Source: Psychrobium sp051201665
GTDB taxonomy: Bacteria > Pseudomonadota > Gammaproteobacteria > Enterobacterales > Psychrobiaceae
Length of the DNA: 64,000 bases
Reading direction: 5' to 3'
NCBI RefSeq assembly: GCF_051201665.1
Contig: NZ_CP179210.1
Location: forward strand, 1,984,001 to 2,048,000
The notes under the pieces were generated by a model that was not told where the DNA came from, ran no database searches, and saw nothing but the letters and a program-made list of their open reading frames with translations. Of this stretch, positions 1-7,932 are shown one piece after another (positions within the stretch are counted from its first letter, which is position 1; every line of letters starts with the position of its first letter). The position numbers and the translations under genes are program-made.

Positions 1-938
1 AATCCTTTCTTAAACAATGGTTTATCGGGGTAGGCCTGTAAATTTATCCCTGTATCTATGTTAATTTCTGGCATCTGTTCAGTTGATACATTCGCGGCGG
101 ATAATGTAAGCGTGCGCGTAATTGGCTCCCCAACTTTATAGACATCAGCGCTTGGCCACTCATCTTCGAGCGTAACAATCGGCGAGGCTAGCCATTGGCC
201 CGGAAAATCATTAGGGATAGGTTTGACAATGATTTGTTCATTATCACCCACTAAGGAAATTGGCTTTGAACGGCCATAGCCATACTGACTGATATCACCA
301 CGGAAAATCGTTCCTTGTAAATCGAAAGTCCCAGCTTGCGACGGTGTAATACTATAGCGGCGGGTTATTGTTCTGTATCGCTTACCGTCGATAATTTCAC
401 TGGCATCTTCATCTTCATTCATTTGCACAACATCACCACCAATCAGGCTTGGTGCTTGCAAGTTGGCGCGTTGAAGGCGTGTACCGATAAATAATTTTAT
501 GGTGTAGATAATAGGCTGGCCAATATAAGTGGTTTTTGTGGAAATATCTGTTTCCAATTTCACTTCTTGATTTTCCTCACTAGCTTGTGTTCGTTCTACA
601 ATGTTCATGGAAATTGGTTGGCTTGATACCCCATCTGCGCTCAGGGCTGGAATTGTATATTGTCCTGGCGTTCTAGCAATCAGCGCCACACGCCAAGTCG
701 TTTGCTGCGTCATACTGCCATTGAGAATTTGTGTGTTTGTTTGCCCAACGATAAAGTCTTTAAGCAATGGTTTGGTATCCAAAGCATTATTGTTGACGGA
801 ATCGTCAGCGACTGCTGTTAGAAAGAATGTCTCACCCGCCATTGCTGGGTTTCTGTCAACACTTACTTTGAGGGTAGTGGTAGCAAATGTTTGACTTGCA
901 AAAAAGCTAAATGCAAGCGTGAGGACTAACAATTTCAT
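1..938 (-). CDS. batD: BatD family oxygen-tolerance protein, C-terminus cut by window edge
   Basis: This is the last gene of the minus-strand Bat operon in this window and runs off the left edge, so only the N-terminal 312 or so residues are visible. It starts at ATG 936-938 with a signal peptide (MKLLVLTLAFSFFASQTFA). The mature part is beta-rich, with features typical of BatD: an early 'NPAMAGETFFLTA' strand region and a later 'TYIGQPIIYTIKLF' segment, consistent with repeated Ig-like folds. BatD proteins are periplasmic, membrane-anchored partners of the von Willebrand BatA/BatB proteins; the C-terminal membrane helix would lie outside the window. The gap to batB is 53 bp, so co-transcription is likely. 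The Bat role (envelope or oxidative stress tolerance) is known only loosely from Bacteroides and Leptospira work and is inferred here. Confidence 0.85.
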   Translation of the reverse strand, partial: MKLLVLTLAFSFFASQTFATTTLKVSVDRNPAMAGETFFLTAVADDSVNNNALDTKPLLKDFIVGQTNTQILNGSMTQQTTWRVALIARTPGQYTIPALSADGVSSQPISMNIVERTQASEENQEVKLETDISTKTTYIGQPIIYTIKLFIGTRLQRANLQAPSLIGGDVVQMNEDEDASEIIDGKRYRTITRRYSITPSQAGTFDLQGTIFRGDISQYGYGRSKPISLVGDNEQIIVKPIPNDFPGQWLASPIVTLEDEWPSADVYKVGEPITRTLTLSAANVSTEQMPEINIDTGINLQAYPDKPLFKKG

Positions 939-991
939 TGCATGCTTTAATGTCGCTATTTGCGGCGGGATTAAATGATTCACTTGTTCGT

Positions 992-2926
992 TTACCACTT
1001 CTTACGTTCCTTTGTTGTCACTCGTTGATATTGACGTTTTCGTGCCTCGACAGCCATCTTATTCTTTAACAATAAAGAGGGATCATCTGGGATCTTTTTG
1101 ACTAATTGGTTGAGACGTTGAAGCTGTTCAGGTGTTAAGTTTTCCTCGTTAAACAGCTGCTGCTTTTGCTGGGCTGCTTGCTTTTCTTTCGCTTGCTGCG
1201 CTTTTTCTTCGTCAGTTAGTTCTTTTGCTTCTTTCGATTCCTGTGCTTGTTGTTCATCAGACGACTGAGATGATTGTTGCTCGTTCTGTTTACTTTGATC
1301 ATCAGACTCTTCAGGTTGTCCTTGTTGTGACTGGTTATCACCCGATTGTTGATCTTTGTCCTGACTTTGGCCGTCTTGACCTTCTTGTTGATCTTGATTG
1401 TCGGAATTTTGTTGCGATGAGTCTTGGTCTTCACCGTCACCTTGCTGGCCGTCTTGAGATTGCTGTTGCTTAAGTAATCCTTTTATCGCTTCAAGGTTCT
1501 CTTTGGCATTGGGGAAATCCGGTTCTTTTTCTATAAGTGACTCTAATCTTTCAATGGCTCCTTCATAGTTCTCCATCTTGGCAAGTGCATTAGCTTGATT
1601 AAATAGCCCCTTAGAGGTTGGATCATTCTCAAACGCATGAAGCGCTTGTTCATAGTTACCTTGTTTATAATGAGATGCGCCGCGCCATTGTGGATCATTA
1701 AAATCGGCGAGCGCTTTATCATAGTTCTGTTGTTGATAAGCGTCAAAACCACGTTGATTATCGCTCTTCCAAAGCGTGTCCCACCAGTTTTCAGTGGTAT
1801 CCTTTTGATTGATACTTTTTGCTATCTCTGTGTTCGTGACTAATGCGGACTTTTGTTGGCTAAGCGCTGTCGCGGCAAGGACAGGTTGCGGTAGATAACT
1901 CATCACAAGTGATAACCCAATGAGGCTAGCAAGTGCGCCAGGACGAAAGGCAACGAGTGCAAATGGCAGGATAAGTAACACTAAATATGGCCCTATTTCG
2001 TGCCACTGATCGCCAAATTGCGTATCTTGAGTTTGCTCGTCAATATCCTCGGCGCTCACCGAACCGGTAATAAAATCAATATCTGACAAATCATGGGTCA
2101 AATTACTGTAACGACCAGATAACGTGTTACTGAGATTTCTGAGTATATTGGGCTGTAGTTTAGGAATTACGATGTTTCCATTATCGTCCTTAAGTAACTG
2201 GCCGTTTGGCAGTTTTATTGGAGCGCCTTTTGTCGTGCCAACACCTAATATATTTAATGAAAACTGAGTATTTTTCAAAAGTTGGGTAATTTCCCGTGCA
2301 TCACCTGGTTCAAGTCCATCAGTAATCAGATAGATTTGTCCTTGGCTATATTGTGTTTGGGTTAATAACTCGAGAGCACGTTCGACAGCAATTGCGGGAT
2401 TTGAACCGTACACTGGCATTATTTGAGGATTGAGCGCAGGCAATAAATTATTAAGGTTTGCGACATCTTGCGTCATAGGACTAATGACAAACGCATCACC
2501 GGCATAGGCAACTAAGCCCGTTTCACCTTCACTTAGGCGAAAAATTAAGTCTTTAATTTTAAATTTAGCACGGGTTAAACGATCGGGCGTTAAATCTGTT
2601 GAATACATCGATAATGACATATCCGCGATAATAACTTGTGCTTGCTTTACTTTAAACAGTGGTTGTTCAATACGTTCCCATGTTGGGCCGGCAAGTGCGA
2701 GCGTTGCGAGTATGGCACATAACGTTGCGACAAGCCCAGATTGATGTCGTTTTGCACCGTCGCCTTCATCAATGAGTAAGCTGGCTAAATGTTTGGGTAA
2801 TACTTGATGCCACTGGCCTTGTTTCCGTTTCGCGCGAAGCGTGAAATAGACCAGTAATAACAAGGGCACAATAGCGAACAACCAAGCAGGCCGTAGGAAA
2901 TGAAAATCGATTAACCACTGGCTCAT
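992..2926 (-). CDS. batB: BatB-BatC fusion: VWA domain plus TPR membrane protein
   Basis: A 644-residue protein. Membrane helices lie around residues 15-30 and 63-80. A von Willebrand factor A domain follows with the MIDAS signature DMSLS (D102, S104, S106) and a later 'LITDGLEPGD' aspartate loop. A hydrophobic stretch near residues 312-350 precedes TPR-like repeats ('YEQALHAFENDP', 'NYEGAIERLESLIEKEPDFP'). Next comes a long low-complexity tract rich in Gln, Asp, Ser and Glu (about residues 475-580), then a conserved-looking tail with 'LTPEQLQRLNQLVKKIPDDP'. VWA plus TPR in one chain corresponds to fused BatB and BatC. The start overlaps the batA stop by 4 bp (ATGA), so translation is probably coupled. 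It is expected in the inner membrane, assembling with BatA and with the MoxR ATPase as a possible chaperone; that role is inferred from the family. Confidence 0.88.
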   Translation of the reverse strand: MSQWLIDFHFLRPAWLFAIVPLLLLVYFTLRAKRKQGQWHQVLPKHLASLLIDEGDGAKRHQSGLVATLCAILATLALAGPTWERIEQPLFKVKQAQVIIADMSLSMYSTDLTPDRLTRAKFKIKDLIFRLSEGETGLVAYAGDAFVISPMTQDVANLNNLLPALNPQIMPVYGSNPAIAVERALELLTQTQYSQGQIYLITDGLEPGDAREITQLLKNTQFSLNILGVGTTKGAPIKLPNGQLLKDDNGNIVIPKLQPNILRNLSNTLSGRYSNLTHDLSDIDFITGSVSAEDIDEQTQDTQFGDQWHEIGPYLVLLILPFALVAFRPGALASLIGLSLVMSYLPQPVLAATALSQQKSALVTNTEIAKSINQKDTTENWWDTLWKSDNQRGFDAYQQQNYDKALADFNDPQWRGASHYKQGNYEQALHAFENDPTSKGLFNQANALAKMENYEGAIERLESLIEKEPDFPNAKENLEAIKGLLKQQQSQDGQQGDGEDQDSSQQNSDNQDQQEGQDGQSQDKDQQSGDNQSQQGQPEESDDQSKQNEQQSSQSSDEQQAQESKEAKELTDEEKAQQAKEKQAAQQKQQLFNEENLTPEQLQRLNQLVKKIPDDPSLLLKNKMAVEARKRQYQRVTTKERKKW

Positions 2927-3894
2927 GCTCTGCGCTCCTGAATGAGAGTTTGTAACATCATTAAAACAACCAATATCATCGCGATGGCAAGTGGCCAGAA
3001 AAATAAGGCTATTTGTGGACGCATGGTTTCTTCGTTGGCTTCAATTTTTTCAAGTGCATCGAGCTGTTGGTATATTTCTTCTAGCTCGTCACTATCGGTC
3101 GCCTTAAAGAATTTACCGTTGGTTGCTAGCGCAATATTCGTTAAAGACGCTTCATCGACTCCTGAACTACGATTGAAGAAACCAAATTGTCGATTGTTGT
3201 CACTACCAACGCCTATGGTGTAAATAGTAATATCCTTAGCGATGGCAAGCTCTAGCGCTTGCTCAGGTGTGATTGTTCCGGCTGTGTTTTCGCCGTCAGT
3301 GAGCAATACTAAAACACGATTGCTATCTTCTTTGTTATCAAAACGTTTTACTGCAAGGCCAATTGCTTCGCCGATGGCAGTTTGCTGGCCAACTAACCCG
3401 AGAAATGATTCGTCTAACAGTGTTTGTACAGTGGTTAAATCAAAAGTAAGCGGCGCTTGAACGTAGGCATTATCAGCAAACAAGATTAAACCAATCCGGT
3501 CGCCTTGGCGCTTAGCAATAAAATCCCGCAATACAGACTTAACCATGGTCAGTCTGTCAACGTAACGTCCATTAAGTTTCATATCGTCTTCTTGCATAGA
3601 CGCTGAAAGATCAACAGCCAAAATAAGCTCTCGAGCCTGTGTTGGTTGGGTAATAGGTTCGCCTATCCACATTGGCTGAGCACTGCTGATGATGAGCAAT
3701 AGCCAAATAATGCTACTAGCGAAAAGTTTTATAGACGATCTATTAGCGACCGATTCGTTAGCGACTGGAAATCCTTGGTTATTGACAATTTTTAGTGCTG
3801 ACAGTTGCGGCTGAGGCTTTGGCTTGACCACAAAATACATTAATAAGGGGAGCGGTAGCGCTAAAAAAATCCACGGCAGACTAAATGACAACAT
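2923..3894 (-). CDS. batA: BatA-like von Willebrand factor A membrane protein
   Basis: A 323-residue inner-membrane protein with N-terminal helices near residues 5-22 and 58-72, a VWA domain carrying the complete MIDAS motif DLSAS (D95, S97, S99) and the downstream 'LLTDGENTAGT' loop, and a C-terminal helix ('ALFFWPLAIAMILVVLMMLQ'). This layout (helices, VWA, terminal helix, no TPR) is that of BatA. The start lies inside the end of the DUF4381 gene (14-bp overlap) and the stop overlaps batB, which places it firmly in the moxR-bat operon. VWA MIDAS sites bind a divalent metal and mediate protein-protein contacts; the ligand is unknown. Assignment of BatA versus BatB rests on length and on the TPR extension in the neighbour. 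Confidence 0.9.
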   Translation of the reverse strand: MLSFSLPWIFLALPLPLLMYFVVKPKPQPQLSALKIVNNQGFPVANESVANRSSIKLFASSIIWLLLIISSAQPMWIGEPITQPTQARELILAVDLSASMQEDDMKLNGRYVDRLTMVKSVLRDFIAKRQGDRIGLILFADNAYVQAPLTFDLTTVQTLLDESFLGLVGQQTAIGEAIGLAVKRFDNKEDSNRVLVLLTDGENTAGTITPEQALELAIAKDITIYTIGVGSDNNRQFGFFNRSSGVDEASLTNIALATNGKFFKATDSDELEEIYQQLDALEKIEANEETMRPQIALFFWPLAIAMILVVLMMLQTLIQERRA

Positions 3895-4366
3895 TATTCA
3901 TCTCCCGAAGTGAGTTTTTATTCAATTGTGTCAACCACATATTGGCTATGTAAAGATAATCGCGATGATACTCAGCATGATTTGGACGATACAGGGCTTG
4001 ATGAATATTGTTCAATGTCTCTTGTTGATTCTCGGTTAGATTACACATTAAAAATTTGGTCCATTGTGCATTTCTCATAGGGCCAATGTCCTGTCGCGTA
4101 CAATAATAGATTGCGACTTGTTTCAGCAGTTGATTAATGTCATCACATGAGGTGCAGTCAGACAATTTACGCTGAGCTAATCGCTTTATCTTCCAATACT
4201 TAAGACGTTTAATAATTGACGTTGTTGTGAAAATTATAGCGATTAGTGATATTGCAATGACGAGCCACCAACCAATAGCAAGTGGCCAAAAACTAGGCTC
4301 GACGGGTAAAACAATGTCATGTAATTGTGGACCTTGCGCCGCGGTTGTTTGATTAAAATTATTCAC
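3881..4366 (-). CDS. DUF4381 domain membrane protein of the Bat operon
   Basis: A 161-residue protein with one strong membrane helix near residues 30-52 ('LAIGWWLVIAISLIAIIFTT') flanked by a short N-terminal segment containing 'LHDIVLPVEPSFWPLAIGWW', and a basic cytoplasmic helical tail. That N-terminal 'P..P..WP.A.GWW' arrangement is characteristic of DUF4381 proteins, which are almost always encoded between the DUF58 and BatA genes in MoxR operons, exactly as here. It is 5 bp downstream of the DUF58 stop and overlaps batA by 14 bp. Its biochemical role is unknown; by context it is a membrane component of the MoxR-Bat assembly. Confidence 0.8.
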   Translation of the reverse strand: MNNFNQTTAAQGPQLHDIVLPVEPSFWPLAIGWWLVIAISLIAIIFTTTSIIKRLKYWKIKRLAQRKLSDCTSCDDINQLLKQVAIYYCTRQDIGPMRNAQWTKFLMCNLTENQQETLNNIHQALYRPNHAEYHRDYLYIANMWLTQLNKNSLREMNNVVI

Positions 4367-4371
4367 AAAGA

Positions 4372-5331
4372 TTACTCCTCTACCGTCGACGAATTTTTGC
4401 TATATCGTTGCTCTAGTTGTGACAGTAATGGTCGTTCCGTTGAAAAGGATAATAAAGGGATCTTTAATTTTTTTAGGATCTGACTGCGATCTTGCATAAG
4501 CGTATCTTGATGCGTTGAATAGTCTTGGCGTCGTTGAGTGTTGACGATAAATTCACTACGGTTTTCGCCATCTGTAATCGCCAACGCACCGCTAAGTTGC
4601 TCAGGTAATGCCAATTCCATAGGGTCGGTGATCTGACAGCCAATTATTTCGTTATGGCGTGACAATAACTGGAGTTGTTTAACAGCTTTAGGACTCAACT
4701 GCGCAAAGTCGGATAACACAAATACTAAACTACCGGGTTTAACTACGCGGCGCAGGCGCAAACAAGCCTGTTCAAATGCTAATGGTTTAGTTTTGTTTTG
4801 CTTAAAACTTTCTAAGCCTTGACTGTGAACTTTGACCAGATACTCTATGACAGCAAGCGCACCGTGATGACGGTTTCGCGGTTTCAATTCGCGATGTTCA
4901 AAATCATTAAATAACAGGGCACCAATACGATCGCCATTTGCAACAGCGGACCAAGCAATTAACGACGCCAAATGCGCCATCTGAACTGATTTTAGCAGCA
5001 TTTGAGAGCCGAAATATTGCTGATGGCCAAAATCTACCAATAAAACAACAGGTCGTTCTCGCTCTTCTCGATAAATCTTTGTATGGGTTTTACCAGTGCG
5101 AGCGGTAACACGCCAATCGATGGCGCGAATATCATCACCCACTTGATAGTGGCGTGCTTCATCAAACTCCATGCCACGTCCCTTTGTTTTCGCAACGAGG
5201 GTACCGGCCATATGAGACTTTATTTGGCTTTTTGCAGACAAGTCGAGCAGGGCGCTGCGCCCGCGATACTCTAATAACTCTTTAACCGAGAGGTTTATGC
5301 CATCACAAAACGGTGGAAATTGCTCATTCAT
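4372..5331 (-). CDS. DUF58 domain protein of the MoxR operon
   Basis: A 319-residue soluble protein with the DUF58 hallmark at about residues 62-90: 'YQVGDDIRAIDWRVTARTG' followed by 'IYREERERPVVLLVD'. The family core resembles a VWA fold, and the 'VVLLVDFGHQQYFGS' segment occupies the place of a MIDAS loop but lacks the DxSxS pattern. DUF58 genes sit directly downstream of moxR in many bacteria; here the gap is 2 bp. The product is presumably cytoplasmic and may be a client or partner of the MoxR AAA+ ATPase. Function within the operon is inferred from context only. Confidence 0.87.
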   Translation of the reverse strand: MNEQFPPFCDGINLSVKELLEYRGRSALLDLSAKSQIKSHMAGTLVAKTKGRGMEFDEARHYQVGDDIRAIDWRVTARTGKTHTKIYREERERPVVLLVDFGHQQYFGSQMLLKSVQMAHLASLIAWSAVANGDRIGALLFNDFEHRELKPRNRHHGALAVIEYLVKVHSQGLESFKQNKTKPLAFEQACLRLRRVVKPGSLVFVLSDFAQLSPKAVKQLQLLSRHNEIIGCQITDPMELALPEQLSGALAITDGENRSEFIVNTQRRQDYSTHQDTLMQDRSQILKKLKIPLLSFSTERPLLSQLEQRYSKNSSTVEE

Positions 5332-5333
5332 GA

Positions 5334-6293
5334 TTATGGTACAGCTACCATGGTCAAAATCTTTTCAACCACCATACTTGGTGTAACGCCTTCTGACTCC
5401 GCTTCATAGCTTAAAAGTAGTCGGTGGCGCAGAATGTTTGGCGTGACGCTGATAATATCTTCCGGACTAACAAAATCTCGTCCGTGAAGCCACGCGCGCG
5501 CTCGAGCACATCGCTCTAATGCAATTGTTGCTCGTGGGCTTGCACCAAAGGTAATCCAATTGGTCAATTGAGGATCTATTTCTTCAGGTCGACGCGTCGC
5601 CATAATAAGTTGTACGATATATTCTTCAAGTTGTGGTGCAAGGTAAATTTCCAAGCAGGCATTACGTGCACTAACGATTTCTTCTTGAGTAAGGTTAGGC
5701 GCAGGCACCGCGTCTTTAGCTAATGCTTCATTACGATTGAGTGCCAAAATTTCACGCTCAACTTTAGCGTCAGGGTAGTCTATCGCCACGTGCATTAAGA
5801 AGCGGTCAAGTTGTGCTTCTGGTAGTGGATAGGTCCCTTCTTGTTCAATCGGGTTTTGCGTTGCCATGACCAGAAACAGTTCAGGTAATTGATAAGTGGT
5901 ACGGCCCACGGTAATTTGGCGTTCTGCCATCGCTTCTAGGAGCGCCGATTGTACTTTAGCGGGGGCACGATTAATTTCATCCGCTAGAATGAGATTGTGA
6001 AATAGCGGACCTTTTTGAAATTCAAATTCGTGTGTCTCTGGGCGATAAATATCCGTGCCCGTCAAGTCTGCTGGGAGTAAATCAGGGGTAAACTGAACAC
6101 GGTGAAAATCACCATCTATGCCATCGGCAAGAGATTTTATGGCTCTAGTTTTCGCCAGACCCGGCGGACCTTCCACCAAGATATGCCCATCAGCTAACAA
6201 GCAAATCAACATCGAATGAGTAAGTTCTGGTTGTCCCAATATTTGGGTATCAAGATACGATTTTAGCTGTTCAAATTTGTCGATGGCGGTCAT
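5334..6293 (-). CDS. MoxR-family AAA+ ATPase
   Basis: A 319-residue AAA+ ATPase of the MoxR clade. Walker A is GPPGLAKT (residues 42-49), Walker B LILADE (101-106) continues into 'INRAPAKVQSALLEAM', and sensor 1 is within 'LVMATQNPIEQEGTYPLPE'. The C-terminal lid carries 'FGASPRATIALERCARA', typical of the family. MoxR ATPases act as chaperones that help mature protein complexes, often with VWA-domain partners, which are encoded immediately downstream. This is the first gene of the minus-strand operon. A candidate promoter with TTGACG and TAAATA boxes lies just upstream at 6358-6387. Confidence 0.92.
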   Translation of the reverse strand: MTAIDKFEQLKSYLDTQILGQPELTHSMLICLLADGHILVEGPPGLAKTRAIKSLADGIDGDFHRVQFTPDLLPADLTGTDIYRPETHEFEFQKGPLFHNLILADEINRAPAKVQSALLEAMAERQITVGRTTYQLPELFLVMATQNPIEQEGTYPLPEAQLDRFLMHVAIDYPDAKVEREILALNRNEALAKDAVPAPNLTQEEIVSARNACLEIYLAPQLEEYIVQLIMATRRPEEIDPQLTNWITFGASPRATIALERCARARAWLHGRDFVSPEDIISVTPNILRHRLLLSYEAESEGVTPSMVVEKILTMVAVP

Positions 6294-6357
6294 GCTATTT
6301 TATCTACCTAAGCTACTTTTAAAATGAATGGTCATAGAGATTCTAAATTACGCGCTA

Positions 6358-6387
6358 TATTTACCCCAAATTGACGCCATACGTCAA
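6358..6387 (-). promoter_or_regulatory. Candidate moxR operon promoter with overlapping inverted repeat
   Basis: Read on the minus strand there is a TTGACG -35 box (6382-6387), an 18-bp spacer and a TAAATA -10 box (6358-6363), 65-94 bp upstream of the moxR start. The -35 box is one arm of a perfect inverted repeat, TTGACG-5-CGTCAA (6371-6387), which could be an operator. Prediction by eye only. Confidence 0.45.
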
Positions 6388-6515
6388 CAGGTTACCAACA
6401 CGCAATGATGGTCTATTGAGAGTATTTTGTTAAAAAAGTTCCATTATTTAATTGTTTGCTTATTTTATGGTCAAAATGGTGGGAGGGATTTCGAAATGTA
6501 CACAGAAAATTCGAC

Positions 6516-6543
6516 TTGTCGTGGTCTGACCTCTGAGTTATAG
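6516..6543 (+). promoter_or_regulatory. fadIJ promoter with FadR-like operator
   Basis: A -35 box TTGTCG (6516-6521) and -10 box TTATAG (6538-6543) are separated by 16 bp. The spacer contains TGGTCTGACC (6522-6531), which matches the core TGGTCNGACC of the gammaproteobacterial FadR operator. A repressor bound here would cover the core promoter and be released by long-chain acyl-CoA, which fits control of the fadIJ genes downstream. Whether FadR or another regulator such as PsrA acts in this organism cannot be seen from this window. Confidence 0.55.
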
Positions 6544-6621
6544 TGAAGCTTGAAATTTTAAATAATCGATTTAATACCCGCTGAGACAAGCAGTTATCCG
6601 ATTACCATTTTGGAGTCACTA

Positions 6622-7932
6622 ATGAATTCAATGCAAGACCTCACGACTAAAGGCGGTCAGCGCATCGCTATTGTAGATGGTTTACGAACCCCTTTCGCAA
6701 AACAAGCGAGTGCTTATCACGGCGTTCCTGCACTAGATCTAGGCAAAACTGTCGTTAATGAATTACTCACGCGAAGTGAGCTAGACCCAACGTTGGTTGA
6801 TTTACTCGTTTACGGACAAGTTGTGCAAATGCCTGAAGCGCCAAATATTGCACGTGAGATTGTGTTAGGTACCGGTATGAACATCGCCACTGACGCATAC
6901 AGTGTATCAAGAGCCTGTGCTACTAGTTTTCAATCAGCAGCAAATGTTGCAGAGTCTATTTTATCTGGTACCAGCGATATTGGTATTGCAGGCGGCGCAG
7001 ATAGTTCATCAGTCCTGCCAATTGGCGTCTCTAAGAAATTAGGGCGTGCACTTGTCGACTTAAATAAAGCACGTACTTTAGGTCAACGGTTAAATATTTT
7101 TAAACGTCTTTCTATTAAGGACTTACTCCCTGTTCCGCCAGCCGTTGCAGAATATTCAACCGGGTTATCAATGGGCCAAACGGCTGAACAAATGGCAAAA
7201 ACGCATAGTATTAGTAGAGCGGATCAAGATGCATTGGCGCATCGTTCTCATACGCTTGCAACTAAGAGCTGGAATGAAGGTTTATTAGACAACGAAGTAA
7301 TGACAGCACATGTGGCGCCGTATGGTGGGCACATCAGTCAAGATAATACGGTTCGAACGAATTCAGAATTAGCCAGTTACGCTAAATTACGTCCAGTTTT
7401 TGATAAGAAACACGGTAGTGTTACAGCGGCTAACTCTACTGCCTTAACGGACGGAGCATCAGCCATCATTATGATGCGTGAAGATAAAGCCAAAGCCCTA
7501 GGTTATCAACCACTTGGTTATATAAAAAGTTATGCTTTTGCGGCGATTGATGTGTGGGAAGATATGCTAATGGGACCGTCATTCGCAACACCATTGGCAC
7601 TTGCCCGGGCGGGTATTGAATTGTCAGATCTCACGCTAATTGAAATGCATGAAGCCTTTGCTGCGCAAGCACTATCTAATATGAAAATGTTTGAGTCTGA
7701 CTTATTTGCACAGCGTCATCTAGGCCGCGATAAAGCGATTGGGCAAATAGATATGGACAAATTTAATGTATTGGGTGGCTCTTTGGCTTATGGTCATCCT
7801 TTTGCTGCGACTGGAACACGCTTAATTACCCAAGTGCTTAATGAATTAAAACGTCGTGGCGGCGGGTTAGGGTTGACGACAGCCTGTGCTGCTGGTGGCC
7901 TTGGCGCGGCGATGGTTTTGGAGGTTGAATAA
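6622..7932 (+). CDS. fadI: 3-ketoacyl-CoA thiolase FadI
   Basis: Acetyl-CoA acyltransferase, the thiolytic last step of beta-oxidation and the beta subunit of the FadIJ complex. The protein is 436 residues, equal to E. coli FadI, when started at ATG 6622, which has GGAG at 6612-6615; an in-frame TTG at 6610 would overlap that Shine-Dalgarno and is rejected. The nucleophile Cys99 lies in 'SVSRACATSFQ'. The other catalytic elements are 'EMHEAFAAQ', 'GGSLAYGHPFAATG' and the C-terminal 'TACAAGGLGAAMV' with the acid/base cysteine. Features such as 'GQVVQMPEAPNIAREIVLG' are FadI-like rather than FadA-like. The stop codon overlaps the fadJ start (TAATG), so the two subunits are probably translationally coupled. 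A FadR-like site in the promoter suggests fatty-acid induction. Confidence 0.96.
   Translation: MNSMQDLTTKGGQRIAIVDGLRTPFAKQASAYHGVPALDLGKTVVNELLTRSELDPTLVDLLVYGQVVQMPEAPNIAREIVLGTGMNIATDAYSVSRACATSFQSAANVAESILSGTSDIGIAGGADSSSVLPIGVSKKLGRALVDLNKARTLGQRLNIFKRLSIKDLLPVPPAVAEYSTGLSMGQTAEQMAKTHSISRADQDALAHRSHTLATKSWNEGLLDNEVMTAHVAPYGGHISQDNTVRTNSELASYAKLRPVFDKKHGSVTAANSTALTDGASAIIMMREDKAKALGYQPLGYIKSYAFAAIDVWEDMLMGPSFATPLALARAGIELSDLTLIEMHEAFAAQALSNMKMFESDLFAQRHLGRDKAIGQIDMDKFNVLGGSLAYGHPFAATGTRLITQVLNELKRRGGGLGLTTACAAGGLGAAMVLEVE

Larger units (their letters stand above)
6294..6621. other. Divergent intergenic region between moxR and fadI
   Basis: 328 bp without a gene. It holds the moxR-side promoter and TTGACG inverted repeat (6358-6387), and the fadI-side promoter with a FadR-like operator (6516-6543). 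The fadI ribosome-binding site GGAG is at 6612-6615. The central AT-rich part (about 6395-6480) shows nothing I can assign. Confidence 0.6.

Noticed and set aside
601..894. 97-codon open frame on the plus strand
   Set aside because: It is antisense to batD, whose minus-strand frame has a signal peptide and family-like sequence.
1216..1752. Several open frames on both strands within batB
   Set aside because: They arise from the low-complexity Gln/Asp/Ser region and TPR part of batB; compositions are unlike real proteins.
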